From the NCBI GenBank assembly GCA_044866695.1, contig JBIOUF010000226.1, positions 1-5,014 on the forward strand: 5,014 nt of DNA, given 5' to 3'. Position 1 is the first letter of the stretch, and every line of letters begins with the position of its first letter. The stretch comes from JBIOUF01 sp044866695 (GTDB lineage Bacteria > Actinomycetota > Actinomycetes > Propionibacteriales > Nocardioidaceae). Both the position numbers and the translations under genes were made by a program. Shown in pieces: positions 1 to 5,014 of the stretch. A model generated the notes under the pieces. It did not search any database. It was not told the DNA's origin and worked only from the letters and a program-made list of their open reading frames with translations.

Positions 1-21
1 GGTGCCTGGGCGCGGTCCCTG

Positions 22-147
22 CCACGGTCCCGCTGGTTTCGAGACGCCTCCGCTAGCGCTCCGGCTCCTCAACCAGCGGGGGGACCGGCGGCGCGAGGCG
101 AGCCTGCGACTTGGGTTGAGGAGAGCGAGCCCGCGAGCCCGTCGCGT
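22..147. repeat. Dispersed palindromic repeat, left copy (outer right arm degenerate)
   Basis: A 40-base core at 35-74 is identical to 4853-4892 near the other end of the window. The match extends left through CCACGGTC (22-29 against 4841-4848) after a short indel. The inner palindrome arms are CTCCTCAACC (65-74) and GGTTGAGGAG (114-123). Beyond them, 124-147 still resembles the corresponding part of the right copy (AGCGAGC, GCGAGC), but the final GTCTCGAAACC arm is missing and the sequence passes into coding DNA. The stop codon of the leftward dehydrogenase gene (69-71) lies inside the identical core. The element looks like the small non-coding repeats scattered through Nocardioides-type genomes, a family resemblance from memory. 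It encodes no transposase. Confidence 0.85.
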
Positions 148-1334
148 TGTCCCCACGGCGAGCCGTACTCGGTGAGCAGGTCGAGGAACGGCACCGCGTC
201 GAACGCCTCCGGGCCGAGCACGCCGGTGCCGGACCAGGTCCCCCGGGCCAGTAGCTCCAGCGCCACGACCGGGTTGACCGCGGTCTGCCAGACGACGCAC
301 TGGTGGCCGTACTCGGCCATGCTCCACTCGTTGTCGACCACGTGGTAGAGGTACGTCGACCGCGGCCGGCCGTCCTTGCCGGTGCCGGTCACGTACAGCC
401 CGGCGCAGGTCTTGCCGCTCATCCGGTCGCCCAGGGTGGCGGGGTCCGGCAGGGCCGCCGCGACCACGTCCCGTGGCGACACCTGCACACCACCGACCGT
501 GATCTTCTCGGTGCGGTCCAGACCGACCTTGTGCAGCACCTGGAGGACCTCGATGAACTCCTCGCCGAGTCCGTACTTGAACGTCGCGCGACGACAGTCC
601 ACCCACCGCGGCATGAGGAGGACCTCCTCGTGCTCGACGTTGACGCACTCGACCGGCCCGATGCCGTCGGGGAAGTCGAACACCTCCGGCTCGCTGAACG
701 GCGGGGTGGTGAACCAGCCACGGTCCTTCTCCCAGACGACCGGAGGGTTGAGGCACTCCTCGATCGTGGTCCAGATGGAGAACGACGGCGCGAAGTCGTA
801 GCCCTCGACGGTCAGGTTCGCCCCGTCCCGGGTGCCCAGCTCGTCGATGCCGGAGAACAGGTGGTCCGCGGCGTACCGGGCGAAAACGTCGGAGAGCCCC
901 GGCTCCACGCCGATCCCGACCAGCGCGAGCCGTCCCGCCCGCTCCCACTCGGCGGCCTTGGCGAACTGCTCGTCGCCGAGCTTGACCCCGCACTGCTCGT
1001 ACGGCGACGTGGGGTGCGGCCTGGACAGGCTCATCGCCATGTCCAGGTAGTCGGCCCCCGCCGCGAACGCGCCGTCGAAGATGGGCATCACGAACCGAGG
1101 GTCGACGGCGTTCATCACATGGGTGGCGCCGTGCTCCCGGGCCAGCGCGGCGACCGAGTCCGGGTCGGAGGCGTCCACCCGCGCGGCGGTGAACCTGTCG
1201 TCCACGGCGGCGGCGCGCTCCGCCCGCGTCGGGTCGTAGTCGGCGACGACCAGGCCGTCGAAGAAGTCCCGCCGCGCCGCGATCGCCGTGAACGCGCCAC
1301 CGACGCCACCGGCGCCGACCAGGAGGATCCGCAT
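69..1334 (-). CDS. Saccharopine dehydrogenase family / carboxynorspermidine synthase-like NAD(P)-dependent oxidoreductase
   Basis: A 421-residue cytoplasmic protein. It opens with a Rossmann fold: MRILLVGAGGVGG, with the GxGGxG-type loop at residues 7-13. An acidic residue follows the second strand (D32 in VVADYDP), which usually favours NAD over NADP. THVMNAVDPRF (71-81) and GADYLDMAM (93-101) close the nucleotide domain. VGIGVEPGLSDVFARY (139-154) is the family's conserved helix motif, and the remainder is the substrate and dimer domain. Family members reductively join an amino acid and a carbonyl compound into a secondary amine, or do the reverse; the substrate here is unknown. The ATG at 1334 is chosen because it places the Rossmann strand at the N-terminus. 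The open frame extends to 1466, but the added residues look non-coding. A weak GGGAGT lies 13 bases upstream. Residues 398-421 (after YGSPWGQR) and the stop come from the left repeat and look like a foreign tail. The gene is divergent from the aminotransferase operon. The family call is firm and the specific enzyme open. Confidence 0.88.
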   Translation of the reverse strand: MRILLVGAGGVGGAFTAIAARRDFFDGLVVADYDPTRAERAAAVDDRFTAARVDASDPDSVAALAREHGATHVMNAVDPRFVMPIFDGAFAAGADYLDMAMSLSRPHPTSPYEQCGVKLGDEQFAKAAEWERAGRLALVGIGVEPGLSDVFARYAADHLFSGIDELGTRDGANLTVEGYDFAPSFSIWTTIEECLNPPVVWEKDRGWFTTPPFSEPEVFDFPDGIGPVECVNVEHEEVLLMPRWVDCRRATFKYGLGEEFIEVLQVLHKVGLDRTEKITVGGVQVSPRDVVAAALPDPATLGDRMSGKTCAGLYVTGTGKDGRPRSTYLYHVVDNEWSMAEYGHQCVVWQTAVNPVVALELLARGTWSGTGVLGPEAFDAVPFLDLLTEYGSPWGQRDGLAGSLSSTQVAGSPRAAGPPAG

Positions 1335-1342
1335 GGCCGGCG

Positions 1343-1372
1343 AGCCTACTCCCGCGATGCCGTCGCCGAGAA
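1343..1372 (-). promoter_or_regulatory. Weak candidate promoter for the leftward dehydrogenase gene
   Basis: Read on the minus strand, TAGGCT (1348-1343) fits the actinobacterial TANNNT -10 pattern. It would start transcription only about two bases before the ATG at 1334. The only -35 candidate at 18-base spacing is TTCTCG (1372-1367), which is poor. If real, the transcript would be almost leaderless, consistent with the weak Shine-Dalgarno sequence. This call is tentative. Confidence 0.22.
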
Positions 1373-1406
1373 GGGCCTGGACCACGGTTTTCGGAGCACC
1401 AGGCCC
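1373..1406. promoter_or_regulatory. Inverted repeat 1 in divergent promoter region (candidate operator)
   Basis: A perfect 8-base inverted repeat: GGGCCTGG (1373-1380), 18-base spacer, CCAGGCCC (1399-1406). The spacer holds the short AT-richer stretch GGTTTT. Its centre is about 55 bases upstream of the dehydrogenase start. No T-run follows on either strand, so a terminator is unlikely. A regulator site, perhaps for the operon's own Lrp/AsnC protein, is an inference from position. Confidence 0.4.
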
Positions 1407-1417
1407 GGCGAGTCGAC

Positions 1418-1455
1418 GGAATCCGCCCGTGTGCCGGGGCGTCCGCGCGGATTCC
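1418..1455. promoter_or_regulatory. Inverted repeat 2 abutting the rightward -35 (candidate operator)
   Basis: A perfect 9-base inverted repeat: GGAATCCGC (1418-1426), 20-base spacer, GCGGATTCC (1447-1455). Each arm contains its own GGAnTCC near-palindrome. The arm centres are 29 bases apart, close to three helical turns. The right arm ends one base before the proposed -35 hexamer at 1457, so a bound dimer would touch or displace RNA polymerase. Its centre lies 47 bases from that of inverted repeat 1. Lrp/AsnC proteins commonly bind several spaced dyads near their own operons, which makes the regulator encoded at 2865-3386 the first candidate. Confidence 0.5.
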
Positions 1456-1456
1456 C

Positions 1457-1485
1457 TTGCGACCACCGCTTCCCGAACGCATCAT
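1457..1485 (+). promoter_or_regulatory. Candidate housekeeping-sigma promoter of the aminotransferase operon
   Basis: TTGCGA (1457-1462), a 17-base spacer and CATCAT (1480-1485) match the consensus hexamers at four of six positions each with ideal spacing. Initiation is expected near 1492, which is exactly an in-frame GTG. The transcript would then be leaderless from GTG 1492, or have a 12-base leader before ATG 1504. Confidence 0.4.
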
Positions 1486-1490
1486 GGGAC

Positions 1491-1495
1491 GGTGA
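1491..1495 (+). promoter_or_regulatory. Possible Shine-Dalgarno sequence for ATG 1504
   Basis: GGTGA, complementary to the 16S rRNA tail, ends 8 bases before the ATG at 1504. It supports that start over upstream alternatives. It overlaps the in-frame GTG at 1492, so it can work as a binding site only if transcription begins at or before about 1491. This sits uneasily with the promoter predicted just upstream. Confidence 0.35.
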
Positions 1496-1503
1496 CCGAG
1501 CCG

Positions 1504-2880
1504 ATGTCCCCAGACCGCTACCAGCACCTGCAACGGGCCGCGAAGGACCACCTGTGGCTGCACTTCAGCCGGATGTCGGCCTATGCCGACTCCGATGTCC
1601 CGGTGATCGTGCGCGGGGAAGGGCCCTACATCTGGGACGCCCAGGGCCGCCGCTACCTGGACGGCCTAGCCGGGCTGTTCGCCTCCCAGCTCGGGCACGG
1701 GCGCACCGAGCTGGCCGACGCGGCCGCGGAGCAGATGCGACAGCTGGCGTTCATGCCGGTGTGGTCCTATGCCCACCCCGCCGCGATCGAGCTGGCCGAG
1801 CGGCTCGCCGACCTCGCCCCGGGCGACCTCAACCGGGTGTTCTTCACCTCCGGCGGGGGCGAGGCCGTCGAGACGGCGTGGAAGCTGGCCAAGAACTACT
1901 TCCGGCTGGTCGGCAAGCCCGGCAAGCACAAGGTGATCTCGCGCGCGATCGCCTACCACGGCACCACGCAGGGGGCCCTGTCCATCACCGGGCTGCCGCC
2001 GCTGAAGGAGATGTTCGAGCCGTTGGTGCCGAGCACCTTCCGGGTGCCGAACACCAACTTCTACCGGGCGCCCGAGCACCTGGCCGACGACCTGGAGGGG
2101 TTCGGCCGGTGGGCCGCGGACCAGGTCGCGGTCGCGATCGAGAACGAGGGTCCCAGCACGGTCGCCGCGGTGTTCCTCGAGCCGGTGCAGAACGCCGGCG
2201 GCTGCTTCCCTCCCCCGCCCGGCTACTTCCAGCGGGTGCGGGAGATCTGCGACGAGTACGACGTGCTGCTGGTCTCCGACGAGGTGATCTGCGCCTTCGG
2301 CCGGCTCGGCCACTACTTCGGCGCGTCGCGCTTCGGCTACCAGCCCGACATCATCACCTGCGCCAAGGGCATCACGTCCGGCTACGCGCCGATGGGCGCG
2401 ATGATCGCCACCGACCGCCTCATGGAGCCGTTCCTCGCGGGCGCGACCAGCTTCGCGCACGGCTACACCTTCGGCGGGCACCCTCTCGCCGCGGCGGTGG
2501 CGCTGCGCAACCTGCAGATCTTCGCCGACGAGGGGATCAACGAGCACGTGCTGGCCCAGCAGGACGCCTTCCGCTCCACACTGGAGAAGCTGCTCGACCT
2601 GCCCATCGTGGGTGACGTCCGCGGCGAGGGCTTCTTCTACGGCATCGAGCTGGTCAAGGACAAGACCACCAAGGAGACCTTCGACGACGACGAGTCGGAG
2701 CGGCTGCTGCGCGGGTTCTTGTCGAAGGCCCTCTACGACGCGGGCCTGTACTGCCGCGCCGACGACCGCGGCGACCCGGTCGTCCAGCTGTCGCCGCCGC
2801 TGGTCTGCGACCAGGAGCACTTCGACGAGATGGAGCAGGCGCTGCGCGGCGCGCTCTCCGAGGCGTGGCGGATCATCTGA
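1504..2880 (+). CDS. Class III PLP-dependent aminotransferase (omega-amine/omega-amino acid type)
   Basis: A 458-residue cytoplasmic enzyme of normal length for the beta-alanine/taurine/putrescine-pyruvate type transaminases of fold type I. It should transfer a terminal amino group from an amine or omega-amino acid to a keto acid; the exact pair cannot be read from sequence. Visible landmarks are the N-terminal substrate strand IWDAQGRRYLDGLAG (43-57), the cofactor phosphate loop TSGGGEAVETAWK (115-127) and the ring-stacking AYHGTT (150-155). The pyridine-nitrogen aspartate is D259 in LLVSDEVICAFGR, the Schiff-base lysine is K288 in CAKGITSGYAPMGA, and YTFGGHPLA (321-329) supplies the partner-subunit threonine. 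All catalytic residues are present. ATG 1504 has GGTGA eight bases upstream; GTG 1492, adding four residues, is the main alternative. Upstream in-frame sequence back to 1288 is not protein-like. It is the first gene of the rightward operon, and its last 16 bases overlap the Lrp-type gene. Related Streptomyces genes sit in polyamine-use clusters (recalled, not checked). Confidence 0.93.
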   Translation: MSPDRYQHLQRAAKDHLWLHFSRMSAYADSDVPVIVRGEGPYIWDAQGRRYLDGLAGLFASQLGHGRTELADAAAEQMRQLAFMPVWSYAHPAAIELAERLADLAPGDLNRVFFTSGGGEAVETAWKLAKNYFRLVGKPGKHKVISRAIAYHGTTQGALSITGLPPLKEMFEPLVPSTFRVPNTNFYRAPEHLADDLEGFGRWAADQVAVAIENEGPSTVAAVFLEPVQNAGGCFPPPPGYFQRVREICDEYDVLLVSDEVICAFGRLGHYFGASRFGYQPDIITCAKGITSGYAPMGAMIATDRLMEPFLAGATSFAHGYTFGGHPLAAAVALRNLQIFADEGINEHVLAQQDAFRSTLEKLLDLPIVGDVRGEGFFYGIELVKDKTTKETFDDDESERLLRGFLSKALYDAGLYCRADDRGDPVVQLSPPLVCDQEHFDEMEQALRGALSEAWRII

Positions 2881-3386
2881 GCACCGGGCCGCGCACGCAG
2901 GTGACCCGCCCCACCCGGAACGCCGGGACCACGAGACCGCTGCCGCTCGACGACGTCTCCAAGTCGATCATCGCCCAGCTGCAGCAGGACGGCCGACGTT
3001 CCTATGCCGCGATCGGCAAGGCGGTGGGGATGAGCGAGGCGGCGGTCCGCCAGCGGGTGTCGAGGCTGATCGACCACGGTGTGATGCAGGTCGTCGCCGT
3101 GACCGACCCGCTCGAGCTGGGGTTCGCCCGGCAGGCGATGGTCGGGATCAAGGTGACCGGTCCGCTGGAGCCGGTCGCGGACCGACTGGCGGAGATGGAC
3201 GAGGTCGAGTACGTCGTCATCACCGCCGGCTCCTTCGACCTGCTCGTCGAGGTGGTCGCGGAGAGCGACGAGCACCTCCTGGAGGTGGTGTCCACCGGCA
3301 TCCGCGCCCTCGACGGCGTGCTGAGCGCGGAGACCTTCGTCTACCTGCGGCTGCGGAAGCAGACCTACGCCTGGGGCGTGCGCTGA
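2865..3386 (+). CDS. Lrp/AsnC family transcriptional regulator
   Basis: Up to 173 residues, within the usual 150-170 size once an unconserved N-terminus is allowed for. Residues 27-74 form the AsnC-type helix-turn-helix: LDDVSKSIIAQLQQDGRR, then YAAIGKAVGMSEAAVRQRVS as recognition region, then RLIDHGV. After the linker MQVVAVTDP, residues 85-165 form the RAM ligand-binding and oligomerisation domain, with AMVGIKVTG, VEYVVITAGSFDLLVEV and a closing FVYLRLRKQTYAWG. Such proteins form dimers to octamers and respond to amino acids or related metabolites. The start is uncertain. GTG 2865 overlaps the aminotransferase by 16 bases, and GTG 2901 would remove 12 poorly conserved residues. Neither has a good Shine-Dalgarno sequence, so translation may be coupled to the upstream gene. 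Lying between two catabolic enzymes, it is probably the local regulator, acting on its own operon and perhaps the divergent gene through the dyads at 1373-1455. Confidence 0.93.
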   Translation: MADHLSTGPRTQVTRPTRNAGTTRPLPLDDVSKSIIAQLQQDGRRSYAAIGKAVGMSEAAVRQRVSRLIDHGVMQVVAVTDPLELGFARQAMVGIKVTGPLEPVADRLAEMDEVEYVVITAGSFDLLVEVVAESDEHLLEVVSTGIRALDGVLSAETFVYLRLRKQTYAWGVR

Positions 3387-4774
3387 CCGGCTCCGGCGGC
3401 GTCCCGGCCCCCTGCCTGTGGCAGGACACGCTGCCGGCGGCCCCTGCTCGGCCGGCGCTCCCGGGAGACGCCCAGGTGGACGTCGCGGTCGTGGGAGGCG
3501 GGCTGACCGGCCTGTGGACGGCGTACTACCTGCTCCGCGCCGACCCCTCGCTCCGGGTGACCGTGCTGGAGGCGGAGACCGCCGGCTTCGGCGCCTCGGG
3601 CCGCAACGGCGGCTGGTGCTCGGCGCTGTTCCCCGCATCGCTGCCGAGGCTCGCGAGGCTCCCCGGCTCCTCGCCCGACGCGGCGCTGGCACAGCACCGC
3701 GCGATGCGGGCCACCGTCGACGAGGTGCTCGCCGTCTGCGCGGCCGAGGGCATCGACGCCCAGGCGCACAAGGGTGGCACCGTGTCCCTGGCCCGTACCG
3801 CCGCCCAGCTCGCGCGCGCCCGCGCGGAGGTGGCCGGGGCCCGGAAGTGGGGTCGCGGGGAGGACGACCTGCGGCTGCTGGACCGCGGGGAGGCCCTGGG
3901 TATGGTGGCCGCGTCGGGCGTCCTCGGCGCCCTGTTCACCCCGGACTGCGCCGCGCTGCACCCCGCGCGGCTGGTCCGCGGCCTGGCCGACGCAGTCCAG
4001 CGGCGCGGCGGCGCCCTGCACGAGCACACCCGGGTGCTCTCACTCGGCCCCGGTCATGCGCGGACGACCCACGGGACGGTCCGCGCCGACGTCGTGGTGC
4101 GCGCGACGGAAGGGTTCACCGCCGCTCTGCCCGGACTGCGCCGGTCGCTGGCGCCGGTCTACTCCCTGGTGGTCGCCACCGAGCCGCTGCCGTCCTCGGT
4201 CTGGGACGAGGTGGGACTCGCGGACCGGCCGACGTTCAGCGACCTGCGGCACCTGGTCGTGTACGGCCAGCGGACGGCCGACGGGCGGCTGGTGTTCGGC
4301 GGTCGCGGCGCGCCGTACCACGCCCGGTCCCGGGTGCGCCCGTCCTACGACCACGAGCCGCGGGTCTTCGACGCCCTGCGCAGGACCGTCGGCGCGATGC
4401 TCCCGGCACTGGAGGGGGTGCGGTTCACCCACGCCTGGGGCGGACCGCTCGGGATCCCCCGCGACTGGTGCGCGTCGGTGGGCCTGGACCGAACCACCGG
4501 CCTGGCCTGGGCCGGCGGCTACGTCGGCGACGGCGTGGCCACCACCAACCTCGCCGGCCGCACGCTTGCCGACCTCGTCCTGGGCCACGACACCGAGCTG
4601 GTCCGGCTGCCCTGGGTGGGCCACCGGTCCCGGCGCTGGGAGCCCGAGCCGCTGCGCTGGGCCGGCATCAACGCCGGTCTCCGGGCCATGCGGCTCGCCG
4701 ACACCGAGGAGCGCCTCACCGGCCGCCCGAGCCGCATCGCCGCCCTGATGTCCCCCCTCGTCGGCGGCCGCTGA
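3383..4774 (+). CDS. FAD-dependent oxidoreductase, DAO family (gamma-glutamylputrescine oxidase-like)
   Basis: A 463-residue flavoprotein if begun at CTG 3383. Its Rossmann core VDVAVVGGGLTGLWTAYYLL (32-51) carries GxGxxG at 38-43. The ribose-binding acidic residue is E63 in VTVLEAE, followed by GFGASGRNGGW (68-78), typical of amine and glycine oxidases of this superfamily. ATEGFT (241-246) stands where relatives have ATNAYT. Near the C-terminus, THAWGGPLGIPRDW (349-362) and WAGGYVGDGVATTNLAGRTL (376-395) complete the FAD site. The expected reaction is oxidation of an amine C-N bond to an imine or aldehyde; the substrate is unknown. The start is chosen from the family-like N-terminal segment CLWQDTLPAAPARPALPGD (11-29). 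No ATG, GTG or TTG lies in frame between the regulator's stop and GTG 3476. CTG 3383 overlaps that stop as CTGA, with TGGGG six bases upstream. The alternative is GTG 3476 (432 residues), with GGGAG eight bases upstream, which would drop that segment. No signal peptide is seen. Confidence 0.9.
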   Translation: MTGSGGVPAPCLWQDTLPAAPARPALPGDAQVDVAVVGGGLTGLWTAYYLLRADPSLRVTVLEAETAGFGASGRNGGWCSALFPASLPRLARLPGSSPDAALAQHRAMRATVDEVLAVCAAEGIDAQAHKGGTVSLARTAAQLARARAEVAGARKWGRGEDDLRLLDRGEALGMVAASGVLGALFTPDCAALHPARLVRGLADAVQRRGGALHEHTRVLSLGPGHARTTHGTVRADVVVRATEGFTAALPGLRRSLAPVYSLVVATEPLPSSVWDEVGLADRPTFSDLRHLVVYGQRTADGRLVFGGRGAPYHARSRVRPSYDHEPRVFDALRRTVGAMLPALEGVRFTHAWGGPLGIPRDWCASVGLDRTTGLAWAGGYVGDGVATTNLAGRTLADLVLGHDTELVRLPWVGHRSRRWEPEPLRWAGINAGLRAMRLADTEERLTGRPSRIAALMSPLVGGR

Positions 4775-4786
4775 CCCCGCCGACCT

Positions 4787-4833
4787 CTCAGCCCTGGCCC
4801 GCCGAGCCGTCAATGTTGGTGGGCTGGGCTGAG
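4787..4833 (+). terminator. Terminator-like hairpin after the operon
   Basis: A perfect 8-base inverted repeat, CTCAGCCC (4787-4794) and GGGCTGAG (4826-4833), starts 12 bases after the flavoenzyme stop. Further CCC/GGG pairing inside (4798-4800 with 4821-4823) extends the stem across an internal loop. A competing pairing of AGCCC (4790-4794) with GGGCT (4821-4825) is possible. No T-run follows, which is common for actinobacterial terminators but weakens the call. Confidence 0.4.
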
Positions 4834-4840
4834 TCGCTGC

Positions 4841-4971
4841 CCACGGTCACCGGGTTTCGAGACGCCTCCGCTAGCGCTCCGGCTCCTCAACCGCCGGGGG
4901 ATCGGCAGTCGACTAGCGATCCTGCGAGCCCACCGGTGGTTGAGGAGCGAGCTTGCGAGCGTCTCGAAACC
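4841..4971. repeat. Dispersed palindromic repeat, right copy (intact nested palindrome)
   Basis: The core at 4853-4892 is identical over 40 bases to 35-74, and a flanking CCACGGTC (4841-4848) is also shared. This copy is a complete nested palindrome. Outer arms GGTTTCGAGACGC (4853-4865) and GCGTCTCGAAACC (4959-4971) are perfect 13-base complements. Inner arms CTCCTCAACC (4883-4892) and GGTTGAGGAG (4938-4947) are perfect 10-base complements. The intervening stretches carry GCTAGCGC and AGCTTGCGAGC motifs. As RNA or single-stranded DNA it could fold into a long stem. It encodes no protein. It may also help to end or insulate transcription from the operon, by position only. Confidence 0.88.
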
Positions 4972-5014
4972 ACCGTCACAGCCGCGCTCGCGTCCTTGGG
5001 GGGGTCGAACCGCG

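Noticed and set aside
1335..1466. 44-residue N-terminal extension of the dehydrogenase
   Set aside because: The Rossmann strand begins at MRILLVGAGG. The extension is composed of the divergent promoter region, including both inverted repeats.
303..2615. A 770-codon open frame on the plus strand across the dehydrogenase gene, the promoter region and the aminotransferase gene
   Set aside because: It runs antisense to one well supported gene and out of frame with another. The translation is R/G/P/A-rich without domains, as expected for spurious frames in high-GC DNA.
1666..2820. A 384-codon antisense open frame over the aminotransferase gene
   Set aside because: Its low-complexity V/R/G/E-rich translation mirrors the codon bias of the real gene. 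No motif and no start context support it.
2612..3382. N-terminal extension of the flavoenzyme frame back into the aminotransferase and regulator genes
   Set aside because: The extension is a T/R/S/P-rich shadow of the other two genes with no family similarity. The real protein begins near 3383 or at 3476.
3365..4813. Several antisense open frames over the flavoenzyme gene (for example 4813-4040 and 4027-3365)
   Set aside because: They overlap a gene with a clear FAD-binding fold, and their own translations show no recognisable fold or motif.
22..4971. The two repeats as ends of a composite transposon
   Set aside because: No transposase or integrase gene lies between them, they are direct rather than inverted copies, and no target-site duplication is recognisable. 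A dispersed palindromic repeat explains them better.
4853..4971. CRISPR-like repeats
   Set aside because: There is only one nested palindrome with unequal interior segments, no regularly spaced identical repeats, and no cas genes.
4981..5014. GGTTCGAC on the minus strand near the right edge, resembling a tRNA T-loop
   Set aside because: The flanking five bases on each side (CGCGG and CCCCC) do not pair as a T-stem, and no acceptor or anticodon arms can be built in the sequence available.

Overview
The window is high-GC DNA with long spurious open frames on both strands. It is most likely from an actinobacterium. Two copies of a palindromic repeat that begins GGTTTCGAGACG and carries CTCCTCAACC arms resemble the dispersed repeats I recall from Nocardioides and relatives, so Nocardioidaceae is the best guess. 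That placement is an inference and was not searched.

Layout: a repeat copy lies at the left edge (about 22-147). A leftward gene for a saccharopine dehydrogenase / carboxynorspermidine synthase-like NAD(P) enzyme runs 1334 to 69, and its last 24 or so codons and stop codon lie inside that repeat. A 169-base divergent control region (1335-1503) contains two perfect inverted repeats and a plausible rightward promoter. A compact rightward operon follows: a class III PLP aminotransferase (1504-2880), an Lrp/AsnC-family regulator (2865-3386) and a FAD-dependent amine oxidoreductase of the DAO family (3383-4774). The genes overlap by 16 and, with a CTG start, 4 bases. A terminator-like hairpin (4787-4833) and a second, better preserved repeat copy (about 4841-4971) close the block. 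I see nothing assignable in 1-21 or 4972-5014.

Working model (inference): the operon is a nitrogen-scavenging module for an amine, diamine/polyamine or omega-amino acid. The flavoenzyme would oxidise a C-N bond, the aminotransferase would move a terminal amino group to a keto acid, and the Lrp/AsnC protein would sense a substrate or product and control both divergent units through the dyads. The divergent dehydrogenase belongs to a superfamily that makes or breaks secondary amines from an amino acid and a carbonyl compound, which fits this chemistry. No aldehyde dehydrogenase, glutamylpolyamine synthetase or transporter lies in the window, so the substrate is not established.

No CRISPR array, RNA gene, transposase or obvious defence system is visible. 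The less ordinary points are the repeat-derived protein tail, the repeats at both transcription-unit ends, the paired operator-like dyads, and two unusual translation starts.
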